Part shown: positions 32,201 through 43,186 of the stretch, piece by piece
Layout of the letters: each line of letters opens with the position of its first letter
Numbering within the stretch: position 1 is the first letter of the stretch
NCBI GenBank assembly: GCA_037039925.1
Contig: JAXRKP010000990.1
Span: 20,849-84,848 of the forward strand
DNA: 64,000 nt
Source of the DNA: Doris montereyensis
Taxonomy: Eukaryota > Mollusca > Gastropoda > Nudibranchia > Dorididae
Direction: 5' to 3'
Program-made: the position numbers and the translations under genes
Notes under the pieces: model-generated
Told to the model about the DNA's origin: nothing
Databases searched by the model: none
The model's input: the letters and a program-made list of their open reading frames with translations, nothing else

Positions 32201-35200
32201 GACTAAATTGGCTTGATTGGACATTTCCTTGAAAGACATCTGCAACAAATTTTGTTGACAGTTGGGGGAAGAAATAAAATTTGATAATACATCTCCATCA
32301 TTTATCATAAAACTGTCTCCAAATGTAGACGTTAAACCATCAAAATTAAAATCAGAGCTCCATTGGTTCAGTGCTCCTCTCATATTCCTTACATAAGATG
32401 GAAATTGACCATATGAAACATCGTCTTTCATTAATTGCCAATAAGGACCTGTGGGGTATTTATGAAATAAAGCTATTGAAGTAATGAGAGAAAGTACACG
32501 ATCATCTTTCAGGTCCTTCAAAGGGCCTTGGGATTTCAAATTACTATGTGAAACAGTCTGATAAAAAAAGTCATAATATCTTTAAATTGAAATATAAGAG
32601 CAAGGGCATTTTCAAAACAATTATTGAACCTGTTTTTGTAAAACTTGTAAATTTTGATTTCATATTCTTCGTATTACAGAAAGCCAACTATTCTTCCCTG
32701 CAACCACACTTCTCATCCCCCCTCGGCCCCAAAACATCGGAAGCAGTTCTTATTGCTCTTTTTGCAGCACATTCTTTATTATTTGAAAATCTGTTGAAGA
32801 GTGGATCAAGATCCCTCCCAATTTCCCTGTAGCTTATACAACATCAATTAGGGCTTTCTCTGTTGATGTTACAAAACCCAAAAGAAAGTGAATATCGCAG
32901 AAAAAAAACAGAGTTGAACATTCATCTCCTACAAAAAAACAAAAAATTTGTGATCAGACAGCTTTTTATTAAATTATTTCATGACTGCCGCTCGGTCTGA
33001 CATTGGAGGCATTTCATGTTTCTTATAAAATGTCTAAAAATATCATCTTTAAAATCTACCTTTTGAGGTGTCAACATTATAATATATGACACTTAAAGCG
33101 TCCAAAATTTCTATTGTTTTTTCTAACAAAGTGTCAGAATCATCAGCTGCTACTTCAGTGTGTCCTAATGAAAAGAATAACTTGTTGTCCAATACTATGT
33201 GCCTTTCTAAATAATGCTTTTTTTTACAACAGGTTACGTTTGTTGCAAATGTGAAATGTCTACTGTTTTTAATCTTTTCAACAACAAGGTATTGGGCAAC
33301 AATTGAGACTTCACTTCCAAATTTAAAATTGAAGAAACACATGGCAGCTGTTCAGTCAAAAAACGTGCATTAAATAAATGTTTACTGACGACTTGCATAA
33401 CTGGATTGCAGTTTTGTGCAGCAACATTTCCTTCGCCCATTAAGGCCATATACAGGCCATGTACAGAAGTCATTTTACTTCTCTGAACACGATTTCTCTT
33501 TCAAGGTCAGTGGCTTTTAACAAATCTGATGTCAGGATGACTTTTCTAAATATTGTTTTCTTAGTTTAATCTTCATCGTTTGCTCTGACTTGGATTGTCT
33601 TTTTAGATCTTTTATTTTCTGGTGTTTATCCTCTAGGTCCTCATTTACAGAGTTTTTTTTAACTTACATCTTCTTTCAACTTCTGCTTTTCTCTCTTTTG
33701 ACGTTGGATATGTTTCTTTAATTCTGCAAGAAAAGCAGATTTTTTTCTCCTTTTGCTGCTTTTGATTTTTTAAATAAAATTTTAGTCTTTTCACCATCTT
33801 TGCATTGCCTTCTAGTAATTTAAACTTGCTTTTTACTTCATGCAGTTCAGAAGTTACTGATTCCAGGAGTGTTTTGTACTCGTCAGCCAGGCAGATTTTT
33901 ATTCTATTATATTAAGTTGAGAATTCAGTTTTTGACACCCGTCACATGGCTGAGGTACAGCTGGTGCTTCTACTTAAACTTATTGATTTTGCATTCAAAG
34001 ATACTTCAAGCTCAGCTGATTTCTTCCTAGCCTTTAAATCTTTAATTTTTTCAGAATCACTGAAATGTTTTGTCTGATTTGATTTTCGCTGTATGATGGA
34101 CAAAATGTCATCATCCATTTATTAACAAATGCCTGTGGCAATTTTTCCTTATTTCTAAACGATTCTAAACAAGACAGAACACCATTCGAAACATCAAAAT
34201 TTGACCCAAATACAGGGGTAAATACTTCCCTACTCGGGAGGATATTTTCCGTGAGACCTAGTCTTGAAAGAGCTTCTGATAAGGAGTCCAAGACAAGGAC
34301 TGACAGCAAGTTTGGCTTGATCCTTCCATCTGCTGACTAGAGAAGGCACTCTATCCTTCTTGTCATGTTGACAGCATTATCAGGAAATAACTTACAAAAC
34401 CATGACGTGACCTGCAAAAGTATTCAAATATAAAATAGAAATCAAACAATGTTTGTTTGAGATTTAATGAAGTACAGTACCGGTACTATTAGTTTACTTG
34501 CAGAATTGTTTTCTTCATGACTAGGAAAACCGGTCTCCACGACCCTCCTCTTCTCAGACAAGATACTCACATCTATTTCAATTTAAACATCGAGCAGTGT
34601 TAATAATATATAAGAGAAATATTCAAAGTTAGTTATAGGGTTATATTGGCAGAACGTCAGACCATTACAATATGCATCATATACTCCCAGACACTATGCA
34701 AAGGGATCTTGCACCTGCTTCCATCTACACAAAATTCCCTTACCATATCCCATGATGCATTGCTTTCACTCTTCAGGCAGTAAAGTTGAAGCAGAATCTT
34801 ATTTGTTGGGATGTTCAGTTTGGGGGTTGAAGGTCTTCCACGGCCAGTTTTGATGAAATGTTGGCCAGTAACTTGTATCCTGGACTGTCCTCTGTAAATT
34901 AAACAAAAATAGACCCATACAGTTCTTAAAACTGTAATTCATTCAATACATAATTTCATAATAATCTGATGTACTTTGAATTTAACATTAAAGATGTCGC
35001 ACTTGCGGCCATGTTCGAAATTTTCAAATTATCAAGAGGTCGGTTTCTATTTCACTAAAATAAACTATTTTACAGCAGCACTGTATTAGTTTCGTTGGAA
35101 ATTAGATTAAAACATGTAAAAACTGCAAATGAACGGCTACAGTTAAAAGAAAGAAACATGCTATTTAATTAGATTTGTGTCAGAAGTTGCGAATCGAAGA

Positions 35201-36630
35201 GAAAGATTTACGGCTGTTCCTTCCATTAACAACCTCCCTCTGATACAGTTGGATTTAAAGTAATTCTTTCGCATTGTCTCAAAGCAAATACATTTTGTTT
35301 TATGTCAGTGATAATGAAGAAGATGTATACTTACGAAGATATTTAAAACATTTATTTTGTTCTGTTGAAAGAGTCGCCGTTAGTGATGCTCTCCGTTGCA
35401 GTAGTTGCACTACTCATTGAGCTGTTGGGACTGCTGGCCTCTGCCATTTTGCCTGCACTGGGCTGGATTAAAAGTGATCAGCCAGATCTCTCCACCGGCA
35501 CACGTAACGGTCAAAATATATTACAAGACGAAAAAGATAAAGAATTTATCTTTACGGGGCTACAACTCCAAAAATTCTATGTCCACTCCGGATGATGACA
35601 AATTCAAAAGACTTCACTTGACCGAAAAGACTTTTTTTTCAATAACCTCGGCCTGGTATAGTTGGTCAATTTCTCGCCTTTCCATTGGTCCTACTATTTA
35701 CCAATCCAATCTTTCCTGGTGAAGAGCTATCTGTCTAAAGCAACCCACGCCCAGATTTCTTAAGATTTATTATCGGAGCCGCAGGGTTTAGCGAGAAAGA
35801 CTACGTCATCTTTAACCAATGTAAAATATATTTCTTTTAACATTTAACGACCAAACACAATATTCACAAAGATGAGAAAATACTGAATATGAGCATATAA
35901 CATTTATTAACATAGAGCTTTTAGTTATGTTTGTTATAATGGACCAAAATTACACTTATCTGCTTCCCTGTGCTGTTTTCAACTGTTCGCAGGAGTGACT
36001 TTGTGGTACCTACAATCATTGACATTGCCTTTCTTGATAGTTTGAAAGCCATTTTTAACCGAAAAGAAACCTCCAGTCCATGAATTTTGGATTAAGCATT
36101 TTCGAGTATATCTACTTTCACAACAGACCAACAAGCTTAAAACTGATTCCATTCAGTTCAAAATGGAAAGTCAATTTAATTAACAATTTTAAAACTGAGT
36201 TGGTTTAACGTGTTCCCTAGTTAATATCTAAAATCTGAAATGCCAAAAAGGAGCAAATTACAGCAGTTTAAATAATTAGCTATAGCTTCTTATCTCTTGT
36301 CACCTTCGGCTGTGCTTCACCACCACCTGAAGTCCTGCACTTTGTCAAATAAACTGAAGGAAGCGAGCAAAAACAATATCAGCTCAGCTGCATTTTTCTT
36401 AAGACTTATCTGAACTTGTAAAATCAACAAAATAGGAAAAATTAAAAGAAGCCAAAAACACAAGTACAGAAAAATAAACTTACCCTGCTGTACAATAAGC
36501 CACACATGAGAGAGCCAACCAGATATCCAATTGACCCGACAGTGAAGAAGACCGATCCTTTCTCCACGCCAGTGTTAGTTATTATTTGCAGGTCCAAAAA
36601 GGTAGGACCCAGTTGACCCACACCAATTCC
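25235..36630 (-). CDS. MFSD4 / NaGLT1-type sugar transporter (5' exon not found)
   Basis: This family of 12-helix major-facilitator proteins includes the sodium-dependent glucose transporter NaGLT1 (MFSD4B) and MFSD4A, acting in the plasma membrane. The three exons 36484-36630, 28640-28778 and 25235-26293 join in phase. They read GIGVGQLGPTFLDLQ in helix 1, SIGYLVGSLMCGLLYSR at the helix 2-loop, NRFLTGYFGGAVDTAGNTLH with the family's DT.GN motif, and GEGLMQFLHFCFAFGGVLSP. A glycosylatable Asn-rich loop follows (NVTSLYNVS), then helices 7-12. The C-terminal tail is hydrophilic and ends ENDRC. Two one-base gaps, at the T run 26051-26054 and near 25411-25425, break the frame. The N-terminal exon should lie between 36.6 and 43.8 kb and was not recognised. 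MFSD4A versus MFSD4B cannot be settled by eye. Confidence 0.82.
26595..26765 (-). repeat. SINE family S2, partial copy
   Basis: Only the tRNA-like head and the start of the body are present; on the plus strand CCTTTCGGTTGAGAAGCC and TCTGGACTACCGAGTCCCCC. Confidence 0.6.
27428..27835. mobile_element. Foldback/MITE-like element with ~130-bp imperfect inverted arms
   Basis: The left arm (CGTGAAAGTCGCAAACCATG, then AAAGCCTAAAATTACTAACA, later CGTCTAGTTAGGAT and GTGGCACAAGAACCAATAGA) is matched by the complement of the right arm (GGTGAAAGTATCAAACCATG, TCTGAAATTGGTAACA, CGTCTAGTTAGGAT, GTGGCACAACAAG). An additional internal end-like motif on the minus strand lies near 27645-27675. A solo end with CGAAAGTCGCAAATCATTCA occurs at about 56955. 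No coding content; no superfamily assigned. Confidence 0.65.
27908..28215. repeat. GA-rich compound repeat with ACAGACAG blocks
   Basis: (GA)n and (GGGA)n stretches alternate with ACAGACAGACAC runs. The ACAGACAGACACAGACAGAG block occurs near 27911 and again near 28105, so a ~195-bp unit is duplicated with a GGAGGGGTTG-GAG mark in each half. Confidence 0.9.
28640..28778 (-). CDS. MFS transporter middle exon
   Basis: 139 nt, acceptor CTTTTACAG, donor GG|GTAATA. It reads LKPYLLMLFTTLAFGIAIGT and APLCSIYEVMIFNRFLTGYF then GGAVDT, with one base over. It encodes helices 3-4 and the first half of the conserved DTGGN-like motif, completed as DTAGN by the next exon. Confidence 0.88.
29735..29990 (+). 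repeat. SINE family S3, copy 3
   Basis: Plus-strand head GGCGTTGTAGTGAAACCGTA, B-box-like GGTTCAAACCC and tail with AGCAATAGGTAGAGAAAGG and GCCTAACAGGCTG. It is in the opposite orientation to the other two S3 copies. Confidence 0.7.
30000..31560. other. Intronic sequence, nothing recognised
   Basis: AT-rich; no coding similarity and no repeat family that recurs in the window. Confidence 0.4.
31590..34900 (-). pseudogene. Unclassified transposase-like gene relic
   Basis: Several minus-strand blocks follow one another in order. 34747-34900 reads GQHFIKTGRGRPSTPKLNIP with a donor at ATG|GTAAGG. 34034-34415 follows a TTTTGCAG acceptor (TWFCKLFPDNAVNMTRRIE, LSRLGLTENILPSREVFTPV). About 33800-33900 is coiled coil (LLESVTSELHEVKSKFKLLE). 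33049-33473 has SVHGLYMALMGEGNVAAQNC, HFTFATNVTCCKKKHYLERH and LGHTEVAADDSDTLLEKTIE. 32198-32539 has FHKYPTGPYWQLMKDDVSYG and LNQWSSDFNFDGLTSTFGDS. 31590-31790 closes it. The arrangement (a basic N-terminus, coiled coil, then an RNase-H-like block with a D-to-N change in ATNVT) suggests a transposon-borne protein of a family I cannot name. Stops and shifts interrupt it. It lies in the same orientation inside the transporter intron. Confidence 0.4.
34901..36483. other. Intronic sequence, nothing recognised
   Basis: No confident exon or repeat. An open frame at 35365-35595 (plus strand) has a hydrophobic head but no family features. Confidence 0.35.
36484..36630 (-). CDS. MFS transporter exon, helices 1-2
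   Basis: Exactly 49 codons between TATCCTCAG and AGG|GTAAGT, phase 0 both sides. It reads GIGVGQLGPTFLDLQIITNT then GVEKGSVFFTVGSIGYLVGS and LMCGLLYSR. The GP.F.dL and GYl.Gs..gG..yd motifs are standard for the MFSD4/NaGLT1 group. Confidence 0.88.
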
Positions 36631-37234
36631 CTGAGGATAAAAAGAGTATCATTATCTTAAAGAAAGAAAAGTTGGAATTAAATTAAAATGAAATCATTAC
36701 ACCCCATTAGTAGTAGTATCAAAGAAAATTAAATCGGGCCTTCTAAAGTCTTCAACTCATATCACCGGCCTGCTTACCTTGACATTGAGTTAAATACTAT
36801 TAGTATATCTAGAAGATAGACTAGATTTAGATATATTTATACAATCTGGATCTAGATTTTGGGACCTAGAAACTGCATCCAGATACAGATCCTGGAACTA
36901 AATTATGAAATATTTTTGTTTTTGATTCATGATAAGGGGAGTAATAATACAAATTTTGACCTTTATTGAACTATTTTGTACCTTAGAGCAAGGTCGAGAA
37001 TTTCCATCGCCGATATCCCAATAAAAGTCAAAATTTGCCTAATAACCCACATGTCTATAAGAAAAAATTTTTAAACTAAGTTCCCATTAGAATTAACACT
37101 AATATTATTCAAATAAAGCAGAAAATGTTCATAGAAATGACTTTGTTAATAAAAACAAAGTACAAAGCAGAACACAATACAACTGCAAAATGATGATTAC
37201 AAGATATAATTCAGATGCTGCTCAATAAAAAGGC

Positions 37235-37370
37235 TTTGATCTGTTTCATTGAAATTTAACCTGTCCACCATGTGTGATGATCTCAGAGTGGATTAAGAGA
37301 AAACAGCAAAATGAAAGGTAAGCGCAAGAGTGACAGGAACGAAGCAGGACTTACCAGCATCACCCATCAA
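37235..37370. repeat. Dispersed repeat R6, copy 1
   Basis: Shared blocks in order with 40600-40735 and 41725-41845: TGTTTCATTGAAATT, CCTGTCCACCATGTGTGATG, ATCTCAGAGTGGATTAAGAG, AAACAGCAAAATGAAAGG and GGACTTACCAG. Three copies lie within 4.6 kb, two on either side of the Harbinger element. Confidence 0.65.
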
Positions 37371-37699
37371 CCGTCTAATAGTGAAAAGCACACATAAAAA
37401 TTAGTTTTTAAAAATAAAAATGCCATCATCCTAAAAAAATCAAGCATTGAGTTGGATAAAAAATTGTTTTAATTGCTATTGAACATCAATTAGATTTACA
37501 AAAAATAACTTATGTTAAAGCCATGTATTCCTATAAATAATTCATATTTATTTTAGAGCCCTGATACTGCATAGCTTGTTGGCTGTGTTTGTTGGCATAT
37601 ATCATTCTTTAGCAAGTCTATTTGCAGCATTAGTATTAGTGTAACCATGAAATGTTCCAGTGGTCTGAGACCCTCCCCAGAGTCATAGCAATGCAGTAA

Positions 37700-37870
37700 G
37701 TAAGGATGCGGCCACATGCCTAGCTACTAGCTCACTAAATAGCGAGCAGTGAGCATTAAAGCTCGGGTGTCCACACCACTAGCCGCATTTTCAAGCTACT
37801 AGCTCGCTACTAGCTAGACCTTGGCTCGTGGTGTGGACAGCCAAGCGAATAAAAGCGGGCTTAGGCGTTC
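37700..37870. mobile_element. Left terminal region of the Harbinger element
   Basis: Nested inverted motifs built from GCTAGTAGCTAG and TGTCCACACCACTAGCC (37768-37784), the latter facing GGCTCGTGGTGTGGACA (37823-37839) with one mismatch. They are GC-rich against the background and sit 90 bp upstream of the transposase start. Such sub-terminal inverted repeats fit a PIF/Harbinger end, but the matching right end was not found. Confidence 0.45.
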
Positions 37871-37931
37871 GCCTGTGGCTCACTCTCTCGATCGAGTGTT
37901 ATTTTGGTAGTGAATAGATCTAGTTATCAAG

Positions 37932-40147
37932 ATGGATGCTAGAAAAGGCATTCTTTTGACTGACGTTTTATAATTGTCCCCTTACCTACGGCAATGCATT
38001 CTTTTTAGTGATAATAGAGAACATTGGGTTCATCCTATCAATATCCAAAGAAAAACCTACGGAGAATTTCATCACCTGATGCCTCAACTCAAACAAGACT
38101 GTGACAGATTTCAATCATACTTTCAAATGCTTCCAAGTACATTCTCGGCAATTCTTGCTTTTGTTGAAGCTGACCTAACTAAACAACATTCTGGTTACAG
38201 ACAACCTATATCTGCTGAGGAGCTTTTAGCACTGACGTTGCAGTAAGTTGGTGTTTATCTTGTAATTAGTTGTGTGTACGGTGGTTGTGATTTGGTGGTG
38301 GTTGTGTGGGGAAAATGCATGATCTTTCTCAATTGTCAATATCTAGCCAGGGACAAGGTAATATTTATGCACTAAATTGATTGGATATAATGCTCGACAA
38401 CTTCCATTTCAATTCATTTTCAACACAGAAAAGTCATTATTTAACAATTAAGAAACACTTGATGTGATTTGAATAATAACAGTCGAACTTTTATTTTTTG
38501 AAAACAACAAAACATAATAAAACCCATACACTGAACGGTGGAAATTGGAACAGATAAAGAAAGAAACAAAACATTACACACTTTCATAACTGCGATAACA
38601 ATCACTGCTGTCATAAGAAACATCTCTTGAAGTTGAAGTGGTTGTACAGTGTGGGCCTGTGTCTTGTTGCAGCTGCTGGAAAACAGAGTCCCCAACAATT
38701 TTATTTATCTGTGTAACAAGGAACGGATCTCTCAGTTTTCTCAAGTTACAGGCAATAGATGAACAATATCTGTCCCATTCGTCTTTTACTTCTTTTGGCT
38801 CTTTCAAAGATTTTTTTAGACTCTTAATTTTTTTTCGAGAGCCAAAAAGTCCTCTGCCATACATGCTTTTTTTGTTTTGGGTTGGTGTGCCCATGTTTGA
38901 CACATGGGACAAGCCACAGCAGAAGATGACGTTGATGCTTCCTGTTGTGTCATTGAAATCTGTCGGATTTCCTCATCACTCTCAACTGAGGAAATCACCG
39001 ACACAGCTATTTCATTTTCATCATGGTAAGTACCACTGAGGTCCCTGCCAACAATCTGGTCCTTCATGAAGAGCAAAGCCTTGTAAAATGGCCACCGCAC
39101 AAACTCTTCGCTGAGTTGGAACGCTAGCTGACCACTTTTGTTTTTGGCAGCTTGCTGGTCACTTCCTCATCTTATCCTTCAGACTTTTCAACTTTTGCTT
39201 GCACGTCTCCTCTGTTTTTTAGCAAAGAAAACCAAAGCAATTAGAAAAGAAAATTATTTTATTCACATGATTTATATTATTTGATTTAATGTGCAATCTT
39301 CATCTTTTTCACAGGTATTTATCAACAGGGATGTCTTTAGGTCATTAGCACATTCTTATCGGATGGGAAAGAGCACAGTGTCAAAGATCGTTGAAGAAAC
39401 TGTTACAGTTTTGTGGGCAAATCTCAGCCCACTGTTTGTTAAAGAGCCCACGAAAGATTCATACATGGACATCACCGATAAATACTTGAACATCTATAAC
39501 TTTCCCAAAGTAATAGGTGCTATTGATGGAAAACACATCCGTATCGAGGCACCTGTGAATGCAGGATCAAATTACTTCAACTACAAGCATTATTTTTCCA
39601 TTGTTCTCCAGGGTGTTGCAGATCCAGATCTAAGATTTATTTCAGTAGAAGTCGGAGCGTATGGAAAAGAAAGTGCTGGTGGAATATTTTCAAGATCAAG
39701 ATAAAATCCCACCTAGACTCAAACACCGTTGAAATCCCACCAGACGTCCCGTTTGCAGAATTCAAGCACCCGTCTTCCCTATTTTCTCATAGGAGATGCA
39801 GCTTATCCTTTGAAAATTTACCTCATACTCATAACTCCCATAAATTCAAATCTAACACATGATCGGAAGATTTATAATTATGTCTGTCAAGAGCCAGGCG
39901 TTGTGTCGAGTGTGCATTTGGGGTTCTAGCAGCAAAATGGCGAGTATTGAAGACAACCATATCGACACAAGTTGATACTGCTGTCAAGATAGTCCTTGCT
40001 ACTGTTGCATTGCATAATGCAATCATTGAATTGGAAGGTCTGAGAAGAACAGAATCAGAGCATGAAGGATGGGATGACACATTAATCCGATATGCTAATA
40101 CTAATAGGCGGATGGGATGCTATCAAGGTCGACCTGACGACATGTGA
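37932..40147 (+). pseudogene. PIF/Harbinger transposase (HARBI1-like), decayed
   Basis: DDE transposase of the family that gave HARBI1. Exon 1 (37932-38242) begins MDARKGILLTDVL, meets an in-frame TAA at 37971, then continues REHWVHPINIQRKTYGEFHH and ISAEELLALTLQ. Exon 2 starts at 39315 after TTTTTCACAG and joins in phase as YLSTG. It gives HSYRMGKSTVSKIVEETVTV, PKVIGAIDGKHIRIEAPVNA (first catalytic Asp), LPYFLIGDAAYPLKIYL (second Asp), RARRCVECAFGVLAAKWRVL (third acidic residue) and NAIIELEGL. Frameshifts at 39328, about 39680 and 39880 break it. The antisense MADF gene occupies its intron. Confidence 0.88.
38550..39230 (-). pseudogene. Harbinger second protein: MADF-domain DNA binder
   Basis: Harbinger elements encode a Myb/SANT- or MADF-like protein that works with the transposase in the nucleus. 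Here the minus strand reads EETCKQKLKSLKDKMR, AKNKSGQLAFQLSEEFVRWP, FYKALLFMKDQIVGRDLSG (the C-terminal half of a MADF fold), a Ser/Glu linker, then MGTPTQNKKSMYGRGLF and DEWDRYCSSIACNLRKLRDP with a BESS-like FLVTQINKIVGDSVFQQLQ. One frame change in the A-rich run near 38870-38880 splits it. It lies wholly between the two transposase exons in antisense. The first MADF helices are missing or in an unrecognised exon. Confidence 0.68.
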
Positions 40148-40599
40148 CATGGGTGAGAGAGCAACTCGTACAATATTTTGTTGGTCCTGGTACTGTGAGT
40201 TGGCAAGACAATTACGCTTAAACCTGTGCTCTGAAAATGACTCATATTGTCATTTTACATTGTAACTTCAAATACAGTTTGTTTGACATGTATCAAAATA
40301 AAGATGTTTCACATGATGAAGATAATGTTTCACATATATCAATATGAAGATGTTTCACACTGTGCATGTTAAAAATCCCTTGAAAGAGGGAAAGGAGGTC
40401 AAATGGAGCCAACTTTGTAAACTCTGTTTGCACTCTGACTTGTTGTCACCTGTCTTTATAAACGTTCATACCGCATCAATCATTGCATTATTTTCATCAA
40501 GTCGTTATTGCAGTCTTTTCATTCTGTCTTACTATTCCGACATTAAACATCACTTCTGTTCTTATAATCATTTGAACATTCATTATTACCGCAAGATGA

Positions 40600-40735
40600 A
40601 TTTGTTTCATTGCAATTCACCTGGTCCATCATATGCAGTGGTCTCAGGGTGGATAAAGGGGAAACAGCAAGATGAAAAGGAAGACGTAAAGGAGTGGAAT
40701 GAAAAAGGTGGGACTTACCAGTTACCACCAACACA
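40600..40735. repeat. Dispersed repeat R6, copy 2
   Basis: Contains CCTGGTCCATCATATGCAGT, GGTCTCAGGGTGGATAAAGG, AAACAGCAAGATGAAAAGG and GGGACTTACCAG in the same order as copy 1. Confidence 0.65.
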
Positions 40736-40792
40736 TAATAATGATGAAGTCGATGAAGATGGGGAAAGAGGATATTTCCTCAAAAATATATA

Positions 40793-40835
40793 ATCCCCCT
40801 CCCCCTCCCCCCCCCCCCCCTCCCTTCCTCTTAAA
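40793..40835. repeat. C-rich homopolymer run
   Basis: About 36 bases almost entirely C, including a 14-C stretch. The complementary strand could form G-quadruplex structure. Confidence 0.9.
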
Positions 40836-40839
40836 AGCG

Positions 40840-41724
40840 ACAACATAAACAACAATTCATAAGCCCACACATTCGAAAGAAAAAATCATACACAAGGATA
40901 AACATAAAAAAAAAATCAAACAAAAAACCCAAACAAAAATAATTATGACATTCATTAAGACATAAAGGACAAAAATTTAATCTTCACAGAAGGAAATAGA
41001 AAATGCCAGGACAGGGCAGCCTGGAGAAAAATCTTTTCCGTCATCTAAACCCATACACTGGAAGATGAAATGGGAACTGATAAAGGAAGAAAGAAAGACA
41101 TTAAGACATACAAACCCTCTCTTTAAAATCTGAATAAAAATCTTTCACCTCTTTGCATCCACCTTACAAACATAAAACATGCGTACACACACACAAACAA
41201 ACACACACACAGAACAAACATTCAACAAATATCAAAATAAATAATAGGGTTCTCAAAGATGGTTATAGGGCTTTATTTCTTTACCATAAACTGGACATTA
41301 TGGGTAAGGTATCATATTTGTGTATACAGGTATACAGGAAACAAAAAAATGTTTGTTTTTCTTTTCCCTTACAACACATCTCATAAAGATAAACAATGTA
41401 AGAAACTTAATCTTAAGTTTTATTCCACAGGCAGTGTGGGTTGCTTTTAACAGATAGATGAAAACTGTGACATGCGTAGACACTTTGAATTGGTTTTTAC
41501 ACTAAGAACATTACACTTAACTCCTCAATATCATTTGAGATAAAGTTTTTGTAAACATGAATCAACAAAAGACAAGATTCTTAGTGAACTATAAGTCTTA
41601 ATAATGTAAAATAACTAGAAGCCTCATGTGCCAAATAAACGCATTGCTAAAGCATACACAGGAAAATTTTGGTATTTTTTAAGTGTGACTTACTCTCTTA
41701 AGAAAACAAAGTAAGGTTTTTGTT
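40840..41724. other. Unannotated spacer
   Basis: No gene or repeat recognised. Short CA-rich run near 41186-41212. Confidence 0.4.
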
Positions 41725-41845
41725 TGATTCATTGGTTTATACCCCAGATCACCATATGCAGTGATCTCAGGTGAATTAAAAGGGAACAGCAGATGAAACC
41801 AGGTGAAAGAGTGAAAGGAAAGAAGTAGGGATCACCAGAAGCTCT
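41725..41845. repeat. Dispersed repeat R6, copy 3
   Basis: CCCCAGATCACCATATGCAG, TGATCTCAGGTGAATTAAAA, GGGAACAGCAGATGAAACCA; the terminal GGACTTACCAG is replaced by GGGATCACCAG. Confidence 0.6.
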
Positions 41846-42962
41846 CGCCAATCGGAGAATAGTCCCAAACAAGTGAAAAATTTGGAATCGCACAGAGATA
41901 TCTTTTTTCATAAAAAGCAGGTTTCAGAAAACCTTAAAACAGTAAGTTACACTTTTGAATGATATCTTTCACATACAACCACGTTCTACTATTTAGTCAT
42001 AATTTTGTATTTACTCATGTCAAATGAAGTGTAATACATATTCATACTATAACAAAAAAAGGATAGGTTGGTTTTAAACAATTGTTTTTGTCTTATTCAA
42101 AAAAGATAGTCTTACAAGATATAGTAAGAGAGCATTGACCTAAACTAAATTTGTGCAATCTCTTACACTGAGTTGAATGACCTTGAATGAATGTGCTATT
42201 ACAGTCATTTCATGCACAGAAAAGATGTGCTGATACACACAAAATAATAGGAAAGTAAAATATGAAAACTAAAGAAATGCGAACATCAAGCATTCAATGG
42301 GGAAGAGTGGTACTAGGACTGTAACAGTAATATTATAAGTGTCCACATACAAGAAATATCAAAAGGAGGAAATTGGTGATAGAAGTAACAAATTGTTCAC
42401 AGACCATTCATCAACCGCTCAAACAGAGGATGAAGAACAACTGGTGCCATCTTCCAACCAAAAGTAATGAAGAGGATAAGAATTTAAACGTGTTTGGGAC
42501 AAGTAACCTATTTGATAAATTGAAACTAAGATGCATTTCTTGTACATAAATTGCACGCTTTTCCTGTACAAATATTTTGGACATCTTCTTCTATCATGTC
42601 AGAGAAAAATCTCTAGTTGTCCTGTGTACATATAATATATATTTATGCATGTGTGAGAAACAATCTTCTTCTCTTAAGAAGTATGAGATTTTAAAAATAA
42701 TAACTAAAAAAAAAGAAGTGTTGATAACAATGTTGATCTCTTTGAAAGAAATGCTCTATGTTAAGATGGTGTCATACTCTGTCTTGGAGTATAAAAGAAT
42801 ATACCAACAAAGTAGAATGCACTATATGGTGAAAATAAAGACATAATCCCATACTACGGGTGCTTATTTTGACTCAAGCATTAATTCTTAATATTAATAG
42901 AGAGGAGGCAACCTGGTTTTTCAAATATATCATAAAATGTACACCTTGTCTATCATGCAACC
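41846..42962. other. Unannotated 1.1-kb stretch
   Basis: AT-rich; no coding similarity seen. Confidence 0.4.
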
Positions 42963-42970
42963 ATCACAAG

Positions 42971-43186
42971 CTGTGTTCCCTCTAATTTTTTCAATTTCTA
43001 GTCTGACTGTATTCCTACATTTTTTATGTTGTGCAGTTTGAAAGTGGGAAAATGAATATATTTTTATTTTATTTTGTATTTGCTGTTACTGTTCATTGTT
43101 GTGCGCAGACATTTCTCCAACTTGCACACACCTTTTCTCACTGGTGTGCATGCCCACACATGCGCACAACTTAGAGGGAACTTTTG
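42971..43186. mobile_element. hAT-superfamily MITE with perfect 8-bp TSD
   Basis: ATCACAAG stands immediately on both sides (42963-42970 and 43187-43194). The ends are inverted: CTGTGTTCCCTCTAA at the left and TTAGAGGGAACTTTTG at the right. An 8-bp duplication and a GTTCCCTCTAA terminus are characteristic of hAT elements. At 216 bp it has no coding capacity and must be mobilised in trans. Confidence 0.85.
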
